From: Gammaproteobacteria bacterium
GTDB lineage: Bacteria > Pseudomonadota > Gammaproteobacteria > Pseudomonadales > Porticoccaceae
NCBI GenBank assembly: GCA_016708925.1
Contig: JADJET010000018.1
Location: 124,001 to 188,000, forward strand
Reading direction: 5' to 3'
Length of the DNA stretch: 64,000 bases
This document shows, in pieces, positions 49,771 through 61,123 of this stretch (the first letter of the stretch is position 1; every line of letters starts with the position of its first letter). The notes below the pieces were generated by a model. It was given only the letters and a program-made list of their open reading frames with translations, was not told the DNA's origin and ran no database searches. A program made the translations under genes and the position numbers.

Positions 49771-50934
49771 GTGCCCACCGACCCTTACATCGGCCACCCT
49801 TACATCGGAATAGTTGCGGGCGAGGTATCCGGTGATCGCCTGGGCGCGGGGCTGATACGGGCGCTGCGCCATCGCTATCCCGACGCGGAGTTTGCCGGCA
49901 TTGGCGGTGACGCCATGGCGGGGGAAGGTTTCCGCAGTCTGTATCCCCTCGAGCGATTGGCGGTGATGGGTTTCGTCGAGCCGCTCAAACGCCTGCCCGA
50001 GCTGCTGCGCATCCGGCGCGGGCTCGCGCGTCACTTCCGAGTGCGGCGGCCCGCACTGTTCGTCGGCATCGACGCGCCCGATTTCAATCTGGGACTGGAA
50101 CTGGCATTGCGCCGCGTCGGCATCAGGACCGCGCACTATGTGAGTCCGTCGGTGTGGGCCTGGCGCCAGGGCCGCATCCACAAGATCGCCCGCGCCGTTG
50201 ATCACATGCTGGTGCTGTTTCCCTTCGAGGCCGAGTTCTACCGTCGCCACGGCGTGCCGGTAACCTGGGTGGGCCATCCGCTGGCCGATGAGCTGCCGCT
50301 GGAGCCAGACACCGCCGGCGCGCGGAGACGCCTGGAACTGCCGGCGAATGCGCCGGTGCTGGCCGTGCTGCCCGGCAGCCGCGGCAGCGAGGTCGCCCTG
50401 CTGGGACCGCTGTTTCTCGACACCGTAGCGGCGTGCCGGGAGCGGGTGCCCGGATTGCGCTGTGTATTGCCCGCGGCCAACGCGGCGCGCCGAGTCCGGA
50501 TCGATGCGCTGCTGGCCGCATACCCCGGATTGCCGGTCCAGGTATTGGATGGCCAGTCCCACACCGCGATGGCGGCGGCCGATGCCGTGCTGCTCGCTTC
50601 GGGGACCAGTGCCCTCGAGGCCATGCTGCTCAAAAAGCCCATGGTGGTGGCATACCGCACCGGGCGCTTCACCCATGCCGTGGCATCCCGTCTGGTCAAA
50701 CTCACGCATGTGTCGCTGCCCAACCTGCTGGCGGGGCGCGAACTGGTGCCCGAGTTGCTCCAGGACGCGGCGACAGTGGGAGCCCTCTCCGGGCAGGTGC
50801 AGCGGTGTCTGGATCAAACACCGGAGCGCGCGGCGCTGATCGCCGAGTTCGATGCCTTGCATCGGCAACTGCGCCGCGGCGCCAGCGAACGTGCGGCGGC
50901 GGCCCTGGTGGAACTGATCGACGCGGCACCATGA
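49771..50934 (+). CDS. lpxB: Lipid A disaccharide synthase
   Basis: Condenses UDP-2,3-diacylglucosamine with lipid X. The 387-residue GT19 enzyme has [16 protein letters not shown] near its start, APDFNL with the key Asp, and LPGSRGSEV for UDP binding. GTG start 5 bp after lpxA. The end overlaps rnhB by 4 bp (ATGA). Confidence 0.95.
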   Translation: MPTDPYIGHPYIGIVAGEVSGDRLGAGLIRALRHRYPDAEFAGIGGDAMAGEGFRSLYPLERLAVMGFVEPLKRLPELLRIRRGLARHFRVRRPALFVGIDAPDFNLGLELALRRVGIRTAHYVSPSVWAWRQGRIHKIARAVDHMLVLFPFEAEFYRRHGVPVTWVGHPLADELPLEPDTAGARRRLELPANAPVLAVLPGSRGSEVALLGPLFLDTVAACRERVPGLRCVLPAANAARRVRIDALLAAYPGLPVQVLDGQSHTAMAAADAVLLASGTSALEAMLLKKPMVVAYRTGRFTHAVASRLVKLTHVSLPNLLAGRELVPELLQDAATVGALSGQVQRCLDQTPERAALIAEFDALHRQLRRGASERAAAALVELIDAAP

Positions 50935-51533
50935 AAACGGACCTGAACCAGGGTCGTGTGCGGCTTGCCGGCGTCGATGAGGTCGGCCGCGGCTGCCTGG
51001 CGGGCGATGTACTGGCGGCGGCGGTCATACTGGATCCGGCGCGTCCGATCAGCGGTCTTGCCGACTCCAAAACGCTCAGCGCGGCGCGGCGCGAAGCGCT
51101 GTATGCGGAAATTCTCGCCAATGCCAGTGCCTGGGCGATTGGACGGGCGACGGTGGCGGAAATCGATACCCACAATATCCTGCAGGCGACGCTGCTGGCC
51201 ATGCAGCGCGCGGTCGCGGCGCTCGCGCCGGAGCCGGACTTCGTGGTCGTGGATGGCAATCGCCTGCCGGACTGGCACCATGCATCCGAAGCCATTGTGC
51301 GGGGCGATGCGCGGATTCCCTGCATCAGCGCGGCCGCCATCGTTGCCAAGGTAACCCGGGATCGGGAGATGGTGGCGCTGGACCGGCAGTATCCCGGCTA
51401 TGGCTTTGCCCGCCACAAGGGCTACGGTACCCGCGCGCACTGCGCCGCGCTGGCCGGTCTCGGGCCCTGTCCCTGGCATCGGATGTCGTTTGCCCCGGTG
51501 CGGCGGGCAACACCGGCGTCTGCTTCCCGCTGA
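50931..51533 (+). CDS. rnhB: Ribonuclease HII
   Basis: Cuts RNA in RNA-DNA hybrids and single ribonucleotides in DNA. The 200-residue protein has the [12 protein letters not shown] motif with the first Asp-Glu pair, VDGNRLP and KVTRDREMV. It starts inside the lpxB stop, which is the usual gammaproteobacterial order. The next gene is normally dnaE; here a ketoacyl synthase gene intervenes. Confidence 0.95.
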   Translation: MKTDLNQGRVRLAGVDEVGRGCLAGDVLAAAVILDPARPISGLADSKTLSAARREALYAEILANASAWAIGRATVAEIDTHNILQATLLAMQRAVAALAPEPDFVVVDGNRLPDWHHASEAIVRGDARIPCISAAAIVAKVTRDREMVALDRQYPGYGFARHKGYGTRAHCAALAGLGPCPWHRMSFAPVRRATPASASR

Positions 51534-51624
51534 ATCCGGATAACGGAATTCGCGTTGCGCGCCTGCCGCATCTGCCCGACAATTCCGGCATAATCGAAAT
51601 CCCCTGACGCTGCCGGGAAGCTCC

Positions 51625-52700
51625 ATGATCTACGCCGAAATCACCGGATGGGGACGCTGTTTACCTCCCGCTGTCCTGTCCAATCGTGATATCGAACGGA
51701 TCATGGACACTTCGGACGAGTGGATCTTCAGCCGCAGTGGTATCCGCGAGCGTCGCATCAGTCATGTCATCGGGGCCGAGCTCGGCGTAGTCGCTGGCGC
51801 CCGTGCGTTGGCGGCCGCGGGTGTCGCCGCGGCTGATGTCGACATGATCGTCTACGCCACCAGCTCGCCCGACGAACTGGTGCCCAATACCGCCTCCATC
51901 GTGCAGAACCGGCTGGGAGCAGTGCACGCCGGAGTGCTGGACATCAATGCGGCGTGCAGCGGTTTCTCTACGCGTTCAACATGGTTTCCGACATGATCCG
52001 CGCGGGCAGCATCCGTACCGCGCTGGTGATCGGGTCGGAGCGCCTGAGTTCGTTGATGAACTGGTCGCGACGCGAATCGGCCGTCCTGTTTGGCGATGGC
52101 GCCGGTGCTTTCGTACTCCAGGCATCGGTGCACCAAAGCGGGTTTTTTGCCGGCAAGCTCGGTTGCGTGCCCGGCACCCGCGAGCTGCTGGCGATCCCCG
52201 ATTTCGGCCTGGATGCCATCGCGCAGTTCCGGCCGCTCGACATTTCCATCGACTTCAGCGGGCCGGAAATTTTCAAACATGCCGTCAAGGGCATGGGCGA
52301 TGCCTGCGAGGCGGTGTTGACCCAGGGTGGTGTCCAGCTCCACGAGATCGACCTGATCGTGCCCCACCAGGCCAATCTCCGCATCGTGGAAGCGGTGGTG
52401 CGACGCCTGGGCGTGAGTGCGGACAAGGTCGTGCTGACCCTGGAGAAATACGCCAACACGTCCACCAGCTCGATTCCCATCGCCCTGTGCGAAGCGCTGG
52501 AAGAAGGCCGCGTCAAGCCTGGCATGACCATCCTGTTCACGGCGTTTGGCGCCGGTCTGACCTGGGCTGCGAGCTTGCTCCGATGGGGCCCGCGCGTCAC
52601 GCCCCTCGGCACCACGGACATCGAACTGCCGCCGTGCGAACAAACTGGCCTTGAGCTCACCCAGGCTGCCATTGCGCGGCGGGCGCGGCAGGGCGCCTGA
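51625..52700 (+). CDS. Beta-ketoacyl-ACP synthase III-like protein (FabH-like), frameshifted
   Basis: A ~358-residue thiolase-fold condensing enzyme read in two frames. The first frame begins MIYAEITGWGRCLPPAVLSN and reaches the active-site Cys in INAACSGF. The second frame continues LYAFNMVSDMIRAG and holds the His in VPHQANLRI and the Asn in EKYANTSTSSIP. One C missing at about 51966 explains the break. It is ~40 residues longer than E. coli FabH, with an extra C-terminal tail, and may serve a specialised pathway. Its position between rnhB and dnaE is unusual. Confidence 0.8.
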
Positions 52701-52707
52701 CCCGGGA

Positions 52708-55700
52708 ATGAGCGTTTCCGAGCCGCAATTCATCCACCTCGGCGTCCACAGCGAATACTCGCTGGTGGACGGCTTGATCCGCATCGACGAACTGGTCGAA
52801 CGCAGCGCCGAACTGGGCATGCCGGCGGTCGCGCTGACAGACGTCTGCAATTTTTTTGCATTGGTGAAGTTTTATGAGGCCGCGCAGCGCCGGGGTCTCA
52901 AACCCATCTGCGGTGCCGAGTTCACCCTGATTGACGCCAACGGTGCCGCGCCGGCGCGACTCAGCCTGCTGGTGCAAAACGACATCGGGTACCGCAACCT
53001 CACGCGCCTCATGTCGCGCGCTTATCTGGAAGGTCAAGTCCAGGGTCGGCCCACCGTGCGCAGGGACTGGGTCACTGCGGCGAGCGAGGGTCTGATCGTG
53101 CTCTCAGGCGGCCGATTCGGCGACGTGGGGCAGGCGCTGCTCAGTCGGCGCGAGGACGCTGCAACCTTGTTGCAGGGCTGGCTGAAGGCTTTTCCTGAGC
53201 GCTACTACCTCGAACTGCATCGCACCGGCCGTCCCGACGAGGACGAGTATCTGCACCGCGCCGTGGCTCTTGCCGCCGCGCACGACTGCCCCGTGGTCGC
53301 CACCAATGATGTGCGTTTTCTCACGCCCGATCAGTTCGACGCCCATGAGGCGCGGGTGTGCATCAACGAGAGCCGTACCCTCAACGATCCGCGCCGCGAG
53401 CGGCGTTACAGCGACCGTCAGTACCTGCGCTCGCCCGCCGAGATGGCGGAACTCTTCGACGACCTGCCCGAGGCGCTCGCCAACAGCGTCGAGATCGCCC
53501 GGCGCTGTAATCTGGAATTGCGGCTGGATCAGGTGCGCCTGCCGGAATACCCGGTGCCGGCCGGCCTGTCCGCCGCCGAGTTCTTCCACCGGGTTGCCAC
53601 CGAGGGGCTGAAGCGGCGCCTGGCGGTGCTGCTGGATCCGGCGCAGCCCGATTACGAAGCCCAGCGAACGCGCTACAGCGCGCGGCTGGAATTCGAGATC
53701 GGCATCATCGAGCAGATGGGATTCGCGGGTTATTTCCTGATCGTGATGGACTTCATCCGCTGGGCCAAGGCCAACGACATTCCCGTGGGGCCGGGGCGGG
53801 GTTCCGGGGCGGGGTCGCTGGTCGCCTATGCCCTCGAAATCACCGATCTCGACCCGCTTGCCTACGATCTGCTGTTCGAGCGCTTCCTCAATCCAGAGCG
53901 GGTGTCGATGCCCGATTTCGACATCGATTTCTGCATGGACAACCGCGACCGCGTGATCGCCTACGTCGCGGACCGCTACGGCCGCGAGGCGGTGTCCCAG
54001 ATCATCACCTTCGGCACCATGGCCGCCAAGGCGGTGGTGCGCGATGTGGCCCGGGTGCAGGGCAAGTCCTATGGCCTTGCCGACAAACTGTCGAAAATGA
54101 TTCCCAACGAGCTGGGCATCACCCTGGAGAAGGCGCGCGAGCAGGAAGAAGTGTTGCGCGATTTTCTCGCCGGCGATGACGAAGCCCAGGAAATCTGGGG
54201 CATGGCGCTCCAGCTCGAAGGCCTGACGCGCAATGCCGGCAAACACGCGGGCGGTGTGGTCATCGCGCCCGGCGCCATCACCGACTTCGCGCCGCTGTAC
54301 TGCGATGCCGCCGGCGAAGGTCTGGTGACCCAGTTCGACAAGGACGATGTCGAGCGCGTGGGCCTGGTCAAGTTCGACTTTCTCGGTCTGCGCACCCTGA
54401 CCATCATCGATTGGGCGGTGCGCAACGCCAACCGCGAGCGGGAGCGTGCCGGGGAAGCGCCGCTCGCGATCGCCGCCATTCCCCTCGACGATGCGGCGAC
54501 CTATGTGTTGCTGCAAAAGGCGCGCACCACGGCGGTGTTCCAGCTCGAATCACGCGGCATCCGCGAGTTGATCCTGCGCCTCAAGCCGAGCCGCTTCGAG
54601 GACATCGTGGCGCTGGTGGCCCTGTTTCGGCCGGGTCCGTTGCAGTCGGGCATGGTGGATGACTTCATCGACCGCAAGCACGGCCGTCAGCCGGTGGCGT
54701 ACCCCCATCCCAAATACCAGCATCCCGCCCTCAAGCCGGTGCTGGAACCCACCTACGGCATCATCCTGTATCAGGAGCAGGTGATGCAGATCGCTCAGGT
54801 GCTGGGCGGTTACTCCCTCGGCGAGGCCGACCTGCTGCGGCGCGCCATGGGTAAAAAGAAAGCCGAGGAAATGGCCGAGCAGCGCGCGATTTTTCGCGCT
54901 GGCGCCATCGCCAACGGCATCGCGGCGGAGCTGGCGGAAAACATCTTCGACCTGATGGAAAAATTTGCCGGCTACGGTTTCAACAAATCGCACTCCGCCG
55001 CCTATGCGCTGCTTGCCTATCAGACCGCCTGGCTCAAGGCCCATCATCCGGCGGCGTTCATGGCGGCGGTGCTGTCCGCCGACATGCAGAACACCGATAA
55101 GGTGGTCACGCTGATCGACGAATGCCGGGCGCTGGCACTGAAGGTCGCGCCGCCGGATGTCAACGCCGGGCTGTACCAGTTCTCGGTCGCCGCGGATGGC
55201 GGCGTCATCTACGGACTCGGTGCGATCAAGGGACTCGGGCAGGGACCGGTGGACGCCATCATCGCGGCCCGCGAGTCCGGAGGGCCTTTCCTCGACCTGT
55301 TCGATTTTTGCGCCCGCGTGGATACCCGCCGGCTCAACAAGCGCGCGCTCGACGCCCTCATTCGTGCCGGTGCCATGGACACCCTGGGTCCGGAGCAGGA
55401 TGCGTTCGGGGCCGCTGCCGATATCGGTTATCGCCGCGCCGTCCTGTGTGCGGCGACGGATGAAGCGGTGCGCCTCGCGGACCAGCAGGCCCGCAATCTG
55501 GATGCCGGCATCGGCGATCTGTTCGGTGGGGCGCCGGCGCAACGGGCGACGCGGCGGGGCTATGCGTCTTATGCGGCTGTCCCCGGATTCGGTGTGGCCG
55601 AGCGCCTGCGCGGCGAGAAAGAGACGCTCGGACTGTACCTGACCGGGCATCCCCTCGACGAGTACGTCGATGAGCTGGAACGTCTGGTGCCGCTGCGCAT

Positions 55701-56229
55701 CGCCGCGCTGCGCGCCGCGCGCGAAACCCAGCGTCTGGTCGGCCTGGTGGTCGGCACCCGCACCATGAAGACCCGGCGCGGCGATACCATGTGTTTCATC
55801 ACGCTCGATGACCGCAGTGGTCGCATCGAAGTGGCGGTGTTTGCCGAGTTGTACCGCGAACACCGGGAAAAGCTCGTTCGCGATGCCATTCTCGTCGTCG
55901 ACGGCCAGGTCAGCGAAGACGACTACAGCGGCGGGATCAAGATGCGTGCCGATACCGTGCATACCCTGGCCGAGGCCCGGCGCTCCGCTCTGAAAAGCCT
56001 GGTGCTGGAGTTGCGTGGCGACCGTGTCGGCGCCGAGGGCGCGGTGCTGCTGGCGGATATCCTGGCGCCCTACCGACGCGGTAGCTGTCCGCTGCGGCTG
56101 CGCTATCGCCGCGCCGGTGCCATGGGCGAGATTGCACTGCCCGCGGATTGGGCGCTGAATCCCGAGGATGAACTCCTCCACCGGCTGCGGGATAATTTCG
56201 GCCGCGACAGCCTGCAACTCAACTACTGA
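52708..56229 (+). CDS. dnaE: DNA polymerase III alpha subunit
   Basis: Replicative DNA polymerase. The 1173-residue protein has the PHP domain at the start ([14 protein letters not shown]), the catalytic Asp residues in [11 protein letters not shown], the [12 protein letters not shown] palm region, tandem HhH and an OB-fold late ([17 protein letters not shown]). Length is normal. ATG 52708 follows the FabH-like gene by 7 bp and gives the usual [13 protein letters not shown]-terminus. Confidence 0.96.
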   Translation: MSVSEPQFIHLGVHSEYSLVDGLIRIDELVERSAELGMPAVALTDVCNFFALVKFYEAAQRRGLKPICGAEFTLIDANGAAPARLSLLVQNDIGYRNLTRLMSRAYLEGQVQGRPTVRRDWVTAASEGLIVLSGGRFGDVGQALLSRREDAATLLQGWLKAFPERYYLELHRTGRPDEDEYLHRAVALAAAHDCPVVATNDVRFLTPDQFDAHEARVCINESRTLNDPRRERRYSDRQYLRSPAEMAELFDDLPEALANSVEIARRCNLELRLDQVRLPEYPVPAGLSAAEFFHRVATEGLKRRLAVLLDPAQPDYEAQRTRYSARLEFEIGIIEQMGFAGYFLIVMDFIRWAKANDIPVGPGRGSGAGSLVAYALEITDLDPLAYDLLFERFLNPERVSMPDFDIDFCMDNRDRVIAYVADRYGREAVSQIITFGTMAAKAVVRDVARVQGKSYGLADKLSKMIPNELGITLEKAREQEEVLRDFLAGDDEAQEIWGMALQLEGLTRNAGKHAGGVVIAPGAITDFAPLYCDAAGEGLVTQFDKDDVERVGLVKFDFLGLRTLTIIDWAVRNANRERERAGEAPLAIAAIPLDDAATYVLLQKARTTAVFQLESRGIRELILRLKPSRFEDIVALVALFRPGPLQSGMVDDFIDRKHGRQPVAYPHPKYQHPALKPVLEPTYGIILYQEQVMQIAQVLGGYSLGEADLLRRAMGKKKAEEMAEQRAIFRAGAIANGIAAELAENIFDLMEKFAGYGFNKSHSAAYALLAYQTAWLKAHHPAAFMAAVLSADMQNTDKVVTLIDECRALALKVAPPDVNAGLYQFSVAADGGVIYGLGAIKGLGQGPVDAIIAARESGGPFLDLFDFCARVDTRRLNKRALDALIRAGAMDTLGPEQDAFGAAADIGYRRAVLCAATDEAVRLADQQARNLDAGIGDLFGGAPAQRATRRGYASYAAVPGFGVAERLRGEKETLGLYLTGHPLDEYVDELERLVPLRIAALRAARETQRLVGLVVGTRTMKTRRGDTMCFITLDDRSGRIEVAVFAELYREHREKLVRDAILVVDGQVSEDDYSGGIKMRADTVHTLAEARRSALKSLVLELRGDRVGAEGAVLLADILAPYRRGSCPLRLRYRRAGAMGEIALPADWALNPEDELLHRLRDNFGRDSLQLNY

Positions 56230-56233
56230 TACC

Positions 56234-56264
56234 CCCGCCTCTTGGGGCGGGTGGTCACTGGATT
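56234..56264 (+). terminator. Weak hairpin between dnaE and accA
   Basis: CCCGCC and GGCGGG (56234-56239 with 56246-56251) form a short stem, with TTTTTT 11 nt later. The gap to the T run makes it a poor terminator; it may only reduce read-through to accA. Confidence 0.3.
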
Positions 56265-56270
56265 TTTTCA

Positions 56271-57219
56271 ATGAATCTCGATTACCTGGATTTTGAACAG
56301 CCCATCGCCGTGCTGGAAGCCAAGATCGAAGAGCTCCAGCTCGTCAGCGACGACAACGCGCTCAACATTGCCGCCGAGATCGCCACACTGCGGGAAAAAT
56401 CCCGCAAGTTGACCGAGAGCATCTACAGCAACCTGTCGTCCTGGCAGGTCGTGCAGATCGCCCGTCACCCGCTGCGACCCTATACCAGCGATTACATTCC
56501 GCGTCTCTTCACCGAGTTCGATGAACTCCACGGCGACCGCCAGTTCGGCGACGACCAGGCGATCATCGGCGGCGTGGCGCGGCTCGATGATCGCCCGGTG
56601 GTGGTGATCGCCGAGGAAAAAGGGCGCGGCATCACCGAAAAATCCGCCGTAATTTCGGCATGCCCAACCCGAGGGCTACCGCAAGGCGCTGCGCCTGCTG
56701 GAGCTTGCCGAACGCTTCTCGCTGCCGGTACTCACCCTCATCGACACGCCCGGTGCCTATCCGGGCATCGACTCCGAGGAGCGCGGGATCAGCCAGGCCA
56801 TCGCCCAGAATCTGGCGGTGATGTCGCGGCTGCGCACCCCGGTCATCTGCACCGTGATCGGTGAGGGCAGCTCCGGCGGCGCCATTGCCATCGGCGTCGG
56901 CGATTGGCTGAACATGCTGCAATATTCGACTTATTTCGTGATCTCCCCGGAAGGCTGCGCCAACATCATCTGGAAAACCGCCGAGAAAGCGCCGCTCGCC
57001 GCCGAAGCCATGGGGGTCACTTCCAAGGTGCTGGCGGAGCTGGGTATCGTCGACGAGACCATCCCCGAGCCGCTGGGCGGCGCGCACCGCGACCTCGCCA
57101 CCATGGCGACGACCCTGCGCACGCGCCTTGCCGCCCAGCTCGACCGCCTGTGCGCGGAACCGATCGACACCCTGCTGGAGCGGCGCTTCCAGCGCCTGAT
57201 GTCCTACGGCAATCCCTGA
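56271..57219 (+). CDS. accA: Acetyl-CoA carboxylase carboxyltransferase alpha subunit, with two frameshifts
   Basis: Transfers carboxyl to acetyl-CoA for fatty acid synthesis. The first frame encodes [20 protein letters not shown] through [16 protein letters not shown] short segment in a second frame gives IRRNFGMPN, and the third frame gives [16 protein letters not shown] through IDTPGAYPG and [19 protein letters not shown] to the stop. One A missing in the run at 56638-56642 and one C in the run at 56668-56670 account for both breaks. Restored length is 316 aa, against 319 in E. coli. The gene is essential, so sequence error is likely. Confidence 0.9.
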
Positions 57220-57224
57220 ACCAC

Positions 57225-58571
57225 GTGGATGCCGCGGCGGAGGTGACGGATCTCGACGCCGTGCTCGCCGCGGCGCTGGCGGCACTTCCCGCGTCCCGCA
57301 TCCTGATCGCCTACAGCGGCGGCATGGATTCCCACGTGCTCTTGCACCTGCTGTGGCGCCGGCAGGGGCCGGCGCCGCTGCTCGCGGTACACGTCAATCA
57401 CGGGCTGTCGCCCCAGGCCAATCACTGGGAAACGCATTGCCGGCGCGTGTGCGACACGCTGGGCATCGCCTGCCACACCGAGCGGGCGACGGTAACGCCG
57501 GGTTCGCAGGGCCTGGAAGCCAGCGCCAGGGCCGCGCGCTACGCGGTATTCGAAAGTCAGTTGCAAGACGGCGATCTGCTGGTATTCGGCCACCACGCCG
57601 ACGATCAGGCCGAAACCCTGTTGTACCGGCTGCTGCGCGGGGGTGTTCCCGCGGGAATGCCGGTCACGCGATCGCTCGGCCGCGGTCGGCTGCTGCGCCC
57701 GCTGCTCGACATCCCCCGCGCGGTGCTGCGCGCTTATGCCGAGCGCCAGCGCCTGGACTGGGTCGAGGACGAGAGCAACGCGCACCTCGATTTTGATCGC
57801 AACTACCTGCGTCACCGTGTATTGCCCACCCTGACCGCGCGCTGGCCGGATGCCGTGGCGCGGCTCCAGCGGGTCGCCACCCAAGGCCGAGCGACAGCGG
57901 AACTGGGCCGGGATCTGGCGGCCATCGATCTGGCCGGGCTCGACGAACGCCCGGAACGGGTCGGGCGCAGTCTGAGTCTCGCCGGGCTGACCGCGCTCGC
58001 GACCCACCGCCAGCGCAATCTGCTGCGCCACTGGCAACTGCCGGGCGCGACCGGCCAGGAACCCGGCGCGCGCCGCCTCGACAGCCTGTTTCGCGACCTG
58101 ATCGGCGCGGCGCCCGATGCGGCGCCTCTGGTGGAGTGGTCGGGCGGGCAGTGGCGGCGCTTTCGCGACCGGCTGTATCTGTTGCCGGCACACTGGGGTG
58201 CTACCTCTTCGCACGACCGGGGTCCGTGGCTGTGGTCGCCGGAAATGCCGCTCGAATTGCCGGATGGCGCGCATCTCCGCGCACGGCCCGCGCCCGGGCG
58301 GGGGTTGCGTGTTACCGTGCCGGGCGTTCCGCTCAGCGTGCGGTATCGACACGGCGGCGAGCGCGTCCACCCTCTGGGGCGCGGCGCGTCCAATACGTTG
58401 AAGAAAGTGCTGCTGGAAAGGGGACTTGAACCCTGGTTGCGGGATCGGGTGCCCCTGATCGAGCGCGATGGCGAGCTGGTTGCGGTAGGTGACCTGTTTG
58501 TCTGCCAGTCCGCCGTTGCCCGGGTTGGCGAGCCGGGCTGGCTGCCAGAATGGTGTTGTCCATTGCGCTAA
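57225..58571 (+). CDS. tilS: tRNA(Ile)-lysidine synthetase
   Basis: Changes C34 of the minor tRNA-Ile to lysidine so that it reads AUA. The 448-residue protein has the PP-loop ILIAYSGGMDSHVLLHLL (~27-44), HADDQAETLLYRLLRG, and two C-terminal domains. GTG 57225 is 5 bp after accA. It is the last gene of the conserved block. Confidence 0.93.
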   Translation: MDAAAEVTDLDAVLAAALAALPASRILIAYSGGMDSHVLLHLLWRRQGPAPLLAVHVNHGLSPQANHWETHCRRVCDTLGIACHTERATVTPGSQGLEASARAARYAVFESQLQDGDLLVFGHHADDQAETLLYRLLRGGVPAGMPVTRSLGRGRLLRPLLDIPRAVLRAYAERQRLDWVEDESNAHLDFDRNYLRHRVLPTLTARWPDAVARLQRVATQGRATAELGRDLAAIDLAGLDERPERVGRSLSLAGLTALATHRQRNLLRHWQLPGATGQEPGARRLDSLFRDLIGAAPDAAPLVEWSGGQWRRFRDRLYLLPAHWGATSSHDRGPWLWSPEMPLELPDGAHLRARPAPGRGLRVTVPGVPLSVRYRHGGERVHPLGRGASNTLKKVLLERGLEPWLRDRVPLIERDGELVAVGDLFVCQSAVARVGEPGWLPEWCCPLR

Positions 58572-58681
58572 TTTAAAAAATATGTGCAGACAGCATGTTA
58601 GCTCTGGAAATTGAAGCGAATTTGAGGATACTAGGCGGGCAGAGGCGTGAGTGCCCCGCCCCATCCAATTCGAGGACGACC

Positions 58682-59548
58682 ATGAAGCGATTCTGTGCGC
58701 GCGCAACACTCAGTAGCCTGCTGGCTGCGACACTGGCGCTCGGTGCGCTGGTAGCCGGCGGTGCGGAAGCGGCCAACCGGCCGCAGGCGCTGCAACTTCA
58801 GTCGCGCGCGGTGCTGGTCATGCGCGCCGACACGGGCGAAGTGCTGTACCGCAAAAACGCCGAGGAAACCCTGCCCATTGCCTCCATCACCAAACTCATG
58901 ACCGCCATGGTGGTGCTGGATGCCAAGCAGTCCCTTGACGCGCCGATCCGGATTACCAACGCGGAAATTGATCGCCTGCGCGGCAGCAGCTCGCGGCTTG
59001 CGATCGGCACCACCGTCACCCGCCGGCAGGCGCTGATTCTGGCGTTGATGTCGTCGGAAAACCGTGCGGCGGCGGCGTTGTTGCGCAATTATCCGGGCGG
59101 CAAGGCGGCCGGCGTGGCAGCGATGAACCGTAAGGCCAGGGCGCTCGGCATGACGCACTCGCGTTTTGTGGAGGCGACCGGGTTGTCGGGAGACAACCGT
59201 TCCACCCCGTCCGATCTGGCACGCATGGTCAAAGCGGCGAGCCGGTATCCCGATATCCGTAAATTTTCTACAACGCGCGAGTTGACAGTGAAGGTTGGGC
59301 GGTATCCGACGCTCTACCGCAACAGCAATCCACTGGTGCGCAACCCGAGCTGGAACATCGACATCACCAAAACCGGTTACCTGAGCGAGGCCGGACGCTG
59401 CCTGGTGATGCAGACCACCATTCGCGGCATGCCCGTGGTCATGGTATTGATGAATTCTTGGGGAACCTACACCCGCGTCGGCGACGCCGGCCGCGTACGG
59501 CGCTGGCTCGAAACATCCGCCCCCGCGCAGCTGGCCGCCCGGCGCTGA
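58682..59548 (+). CDS. pbpG: D-alanyl-D-alanine endopeptidase (PBP7, PbpG type)
   Basis: Periplasmic serine peptidase that cuts peptidoglycan cross-links. The 288-residue precursor has a signal peptide ending near residue 33 (GGAEAANRP). The three active-site motifs are SITK (ASITKLM), SEN (SSENRAA) and KTG (TKTGYLS). ATG 58682 is preferred over an upstream in-frame TTG/ATG without signal features. It stands alone with a 110-bp upstream gap. Confidence 0.9.
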   Translation: MKRFCARATLSSLLAATLALGALVAGGAEAANRPQALQLQSRAVLVMRADTGEVLYRKNAEETLPIASITKLMTAMVVLDAKQSLDAPIRITNAEIDRLRGSSSRLAIGTTVTRRQALILALMSSENRAAAALLRNYPGGKAAGVAAMNRKARALGMTHSRFVEATGLSGDNRSTPSDLARMVKAASRYPDIRKFSTTRELTVKVGRYPTLYRNSNPLVRNPSWNIDITKTGYLSEAGRCLVMQTTIRGMPVVMVLMNSWGTYTRVGDAGRVRRWLETSAPAQLAARR

Positions 59549-59911
59549 AACCGCGCGGCAAGAGCGCCGCGCGAAGGGTCTGCGGTAAAGAGCTTGCGGG
59601 ATTTTCGCGGACTCCAACCATCCGGGAATTCCCTTCGAGGCCGAGCTGCACGGCCCGGGTCAGCGCCAGCGCACCGACCGCAAATCCATTCATCATTGCA
59701 CCAGAGCCCGGCACAGGTTCTGGCGCATCCAGGGAGTTTTTCTGGTCATGTAATCAGTACCGCTCAGGGAACTCCGGTTCCAGGTGCTGACCAAATTTCA
59801 ACCTGGGTACATGGAGCTGTCCGGAGGTCAACCATCCGCACGCCTTCGCGGGCCATGATCTTCGTATCTCATGACCCGCGGGCGGCGTTCTCTCCGCGAT
59901 CCTGAAATTCC
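59549..59911. other. Gene-poor spacer between pbpG and a dehydrogenase gene
   Basis: I see no supported gene here. A minus-strand frame covering much of it reads into pbpG antisense and has no recognisable motif. There is no terminator with a T run. Confidence 0.5.
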
Positions 59912-60770
59912 TTATCCCGGCAGCATGCCGGATTGCTTCACGCCTTTCAGCGCGTTGCAGTTGGCGGCCCAGTCGTAGCCATCCACAATCCGTTTGCAGC
60001 GGGTTTCAATCAAATGCTTCAAGCCGGGATCCGTGAAAATATAAAACTGATCGGCCTGCATCGCTTCCAGCACCAGATCTCCCACAATATCGGGATTGAG
60101 GCCCTGAGCCAGCATTTCCGCCGTGCGATCTTTTTCGCTGGGTGCAACGGCGCCGCCATATTCGTCCGGCCGATTGCGTCCGGAATGGCCGATATTGGTG
60201 GCGACGATGCCCGGGCACAGCACCGAGGCGCCAATATTATCCTTGCGGTGATCGGCCGCGAAGGTCTCCATCATGCCGACCACGGCGAACTTCGTCGCGT
60301 TGTAGCGGGCCCGCGCCGCGCAGGCCAACCATGCCTGCCATTGACGCGGTGCTGATGACGTGACCACCTTCACCGTGGGACTGGATCAGCGGCACAAAGG
60401 CTTGCAGTCCGTACACCACGCCCCACAGATTGACATCCACCACCCAGTTCCAGTTGCGCATGCTGCAGGATTCGCTGTAGCCGCCCACCGCCACACCGGC
60501 GTTGTTGCTGATCACATGCACCTTGCCGAAAGTTTCCACCGTTTTGGCGGCGGCCGCCTGCACCGATTCCAGCTTGCTGACATCGACCTGCACGCAAGCG
60601 GCTTCCAGGCCCTTGCCTTTCAGTTCGTCGACGGCCTTCTGCGCTGGTCCGGTTTCGATGTCGCCAATCATGACCTTCATGCCCGCCGCCGCAAACGCGC
60701 GCGCCATGCCCAAACCCATGCCGCTGGCGCCACCGGTGATGAACGCTACTTTCCCCTTTACATCTTTCAT
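59912..60770 (-). CDS. Short-chain dehydrogenase/reductase, frameshifted
   Basis: A ~285-residue NAD(P)-dependent SDR read in two frames. The first begins MKDVKGKVAFITGGASGMG with the TGGASGMG cofactor site, then VISNNAGVAVGGY and the catalytic Ser in HVISTASMAG. The second has the YNATK catalytic motif and VLCPGIVATNIG, ending at 59912. One extra base in the GGGCCC run near 60307-60312 explains the break. The substrate is unknown; the neighbouring crotonase gene suggests CoA-ester or lipid metabolism. Confidence 0.82.
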
Positions 60771-61123
60771 GTTTTTTCTGCCTGAGGTTAACGACGTCGC
60801 CGCAGGGCGCGTCCGTTTGTTGAGTGAAGCGGGGTCTGGCCCCACGATTATTGTGCGCTGCCAGCTTTGCCCAAGCGGTGGGGCGGGTCAAGCGACAAAC
60901 CCGCTGCAACTATCTTTTGGGGACAGAAGTTGGGCTTTTGCGGGCAGAATTTTTGGGTCTTCCCCCACTGCCGCGACAGACATCGGCTGCGTTGCGCAGT
61001 GCTCACTCCCTTGCCTGTCTGGTTGACCGGCCTCGGTCGCCGTGCGCCTCGCAGCTTGCCGCCCCACGACGTTTTTCAACAAGCAGCTATGGAACCAGCG
61101 CGATATGCCGATCTTCGCAATGC
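60771..61123. other. Spacer between crotonase and dehydrogenase genes
   Basis: A 353-bp stretch without a supported gene. Several short frames cross it with no motif. No strong terminator or promoter was seen, so the two minus-strand genes may still be transcribed together. Confidence 0.45.

Noticed and set aside
51955..51980. Programmed ribosomal frameshifting in the FabH-like gene and others
   Set aside because: No slippery heptamer with a downstream structure is seen, and the same kind of break occurs in many unrelated genes.
59439..59714. A 91-residue minus-strand frame after pbpG
   Set aside because: A third of it is antisense to pbpG and the rest shows no family pattern.
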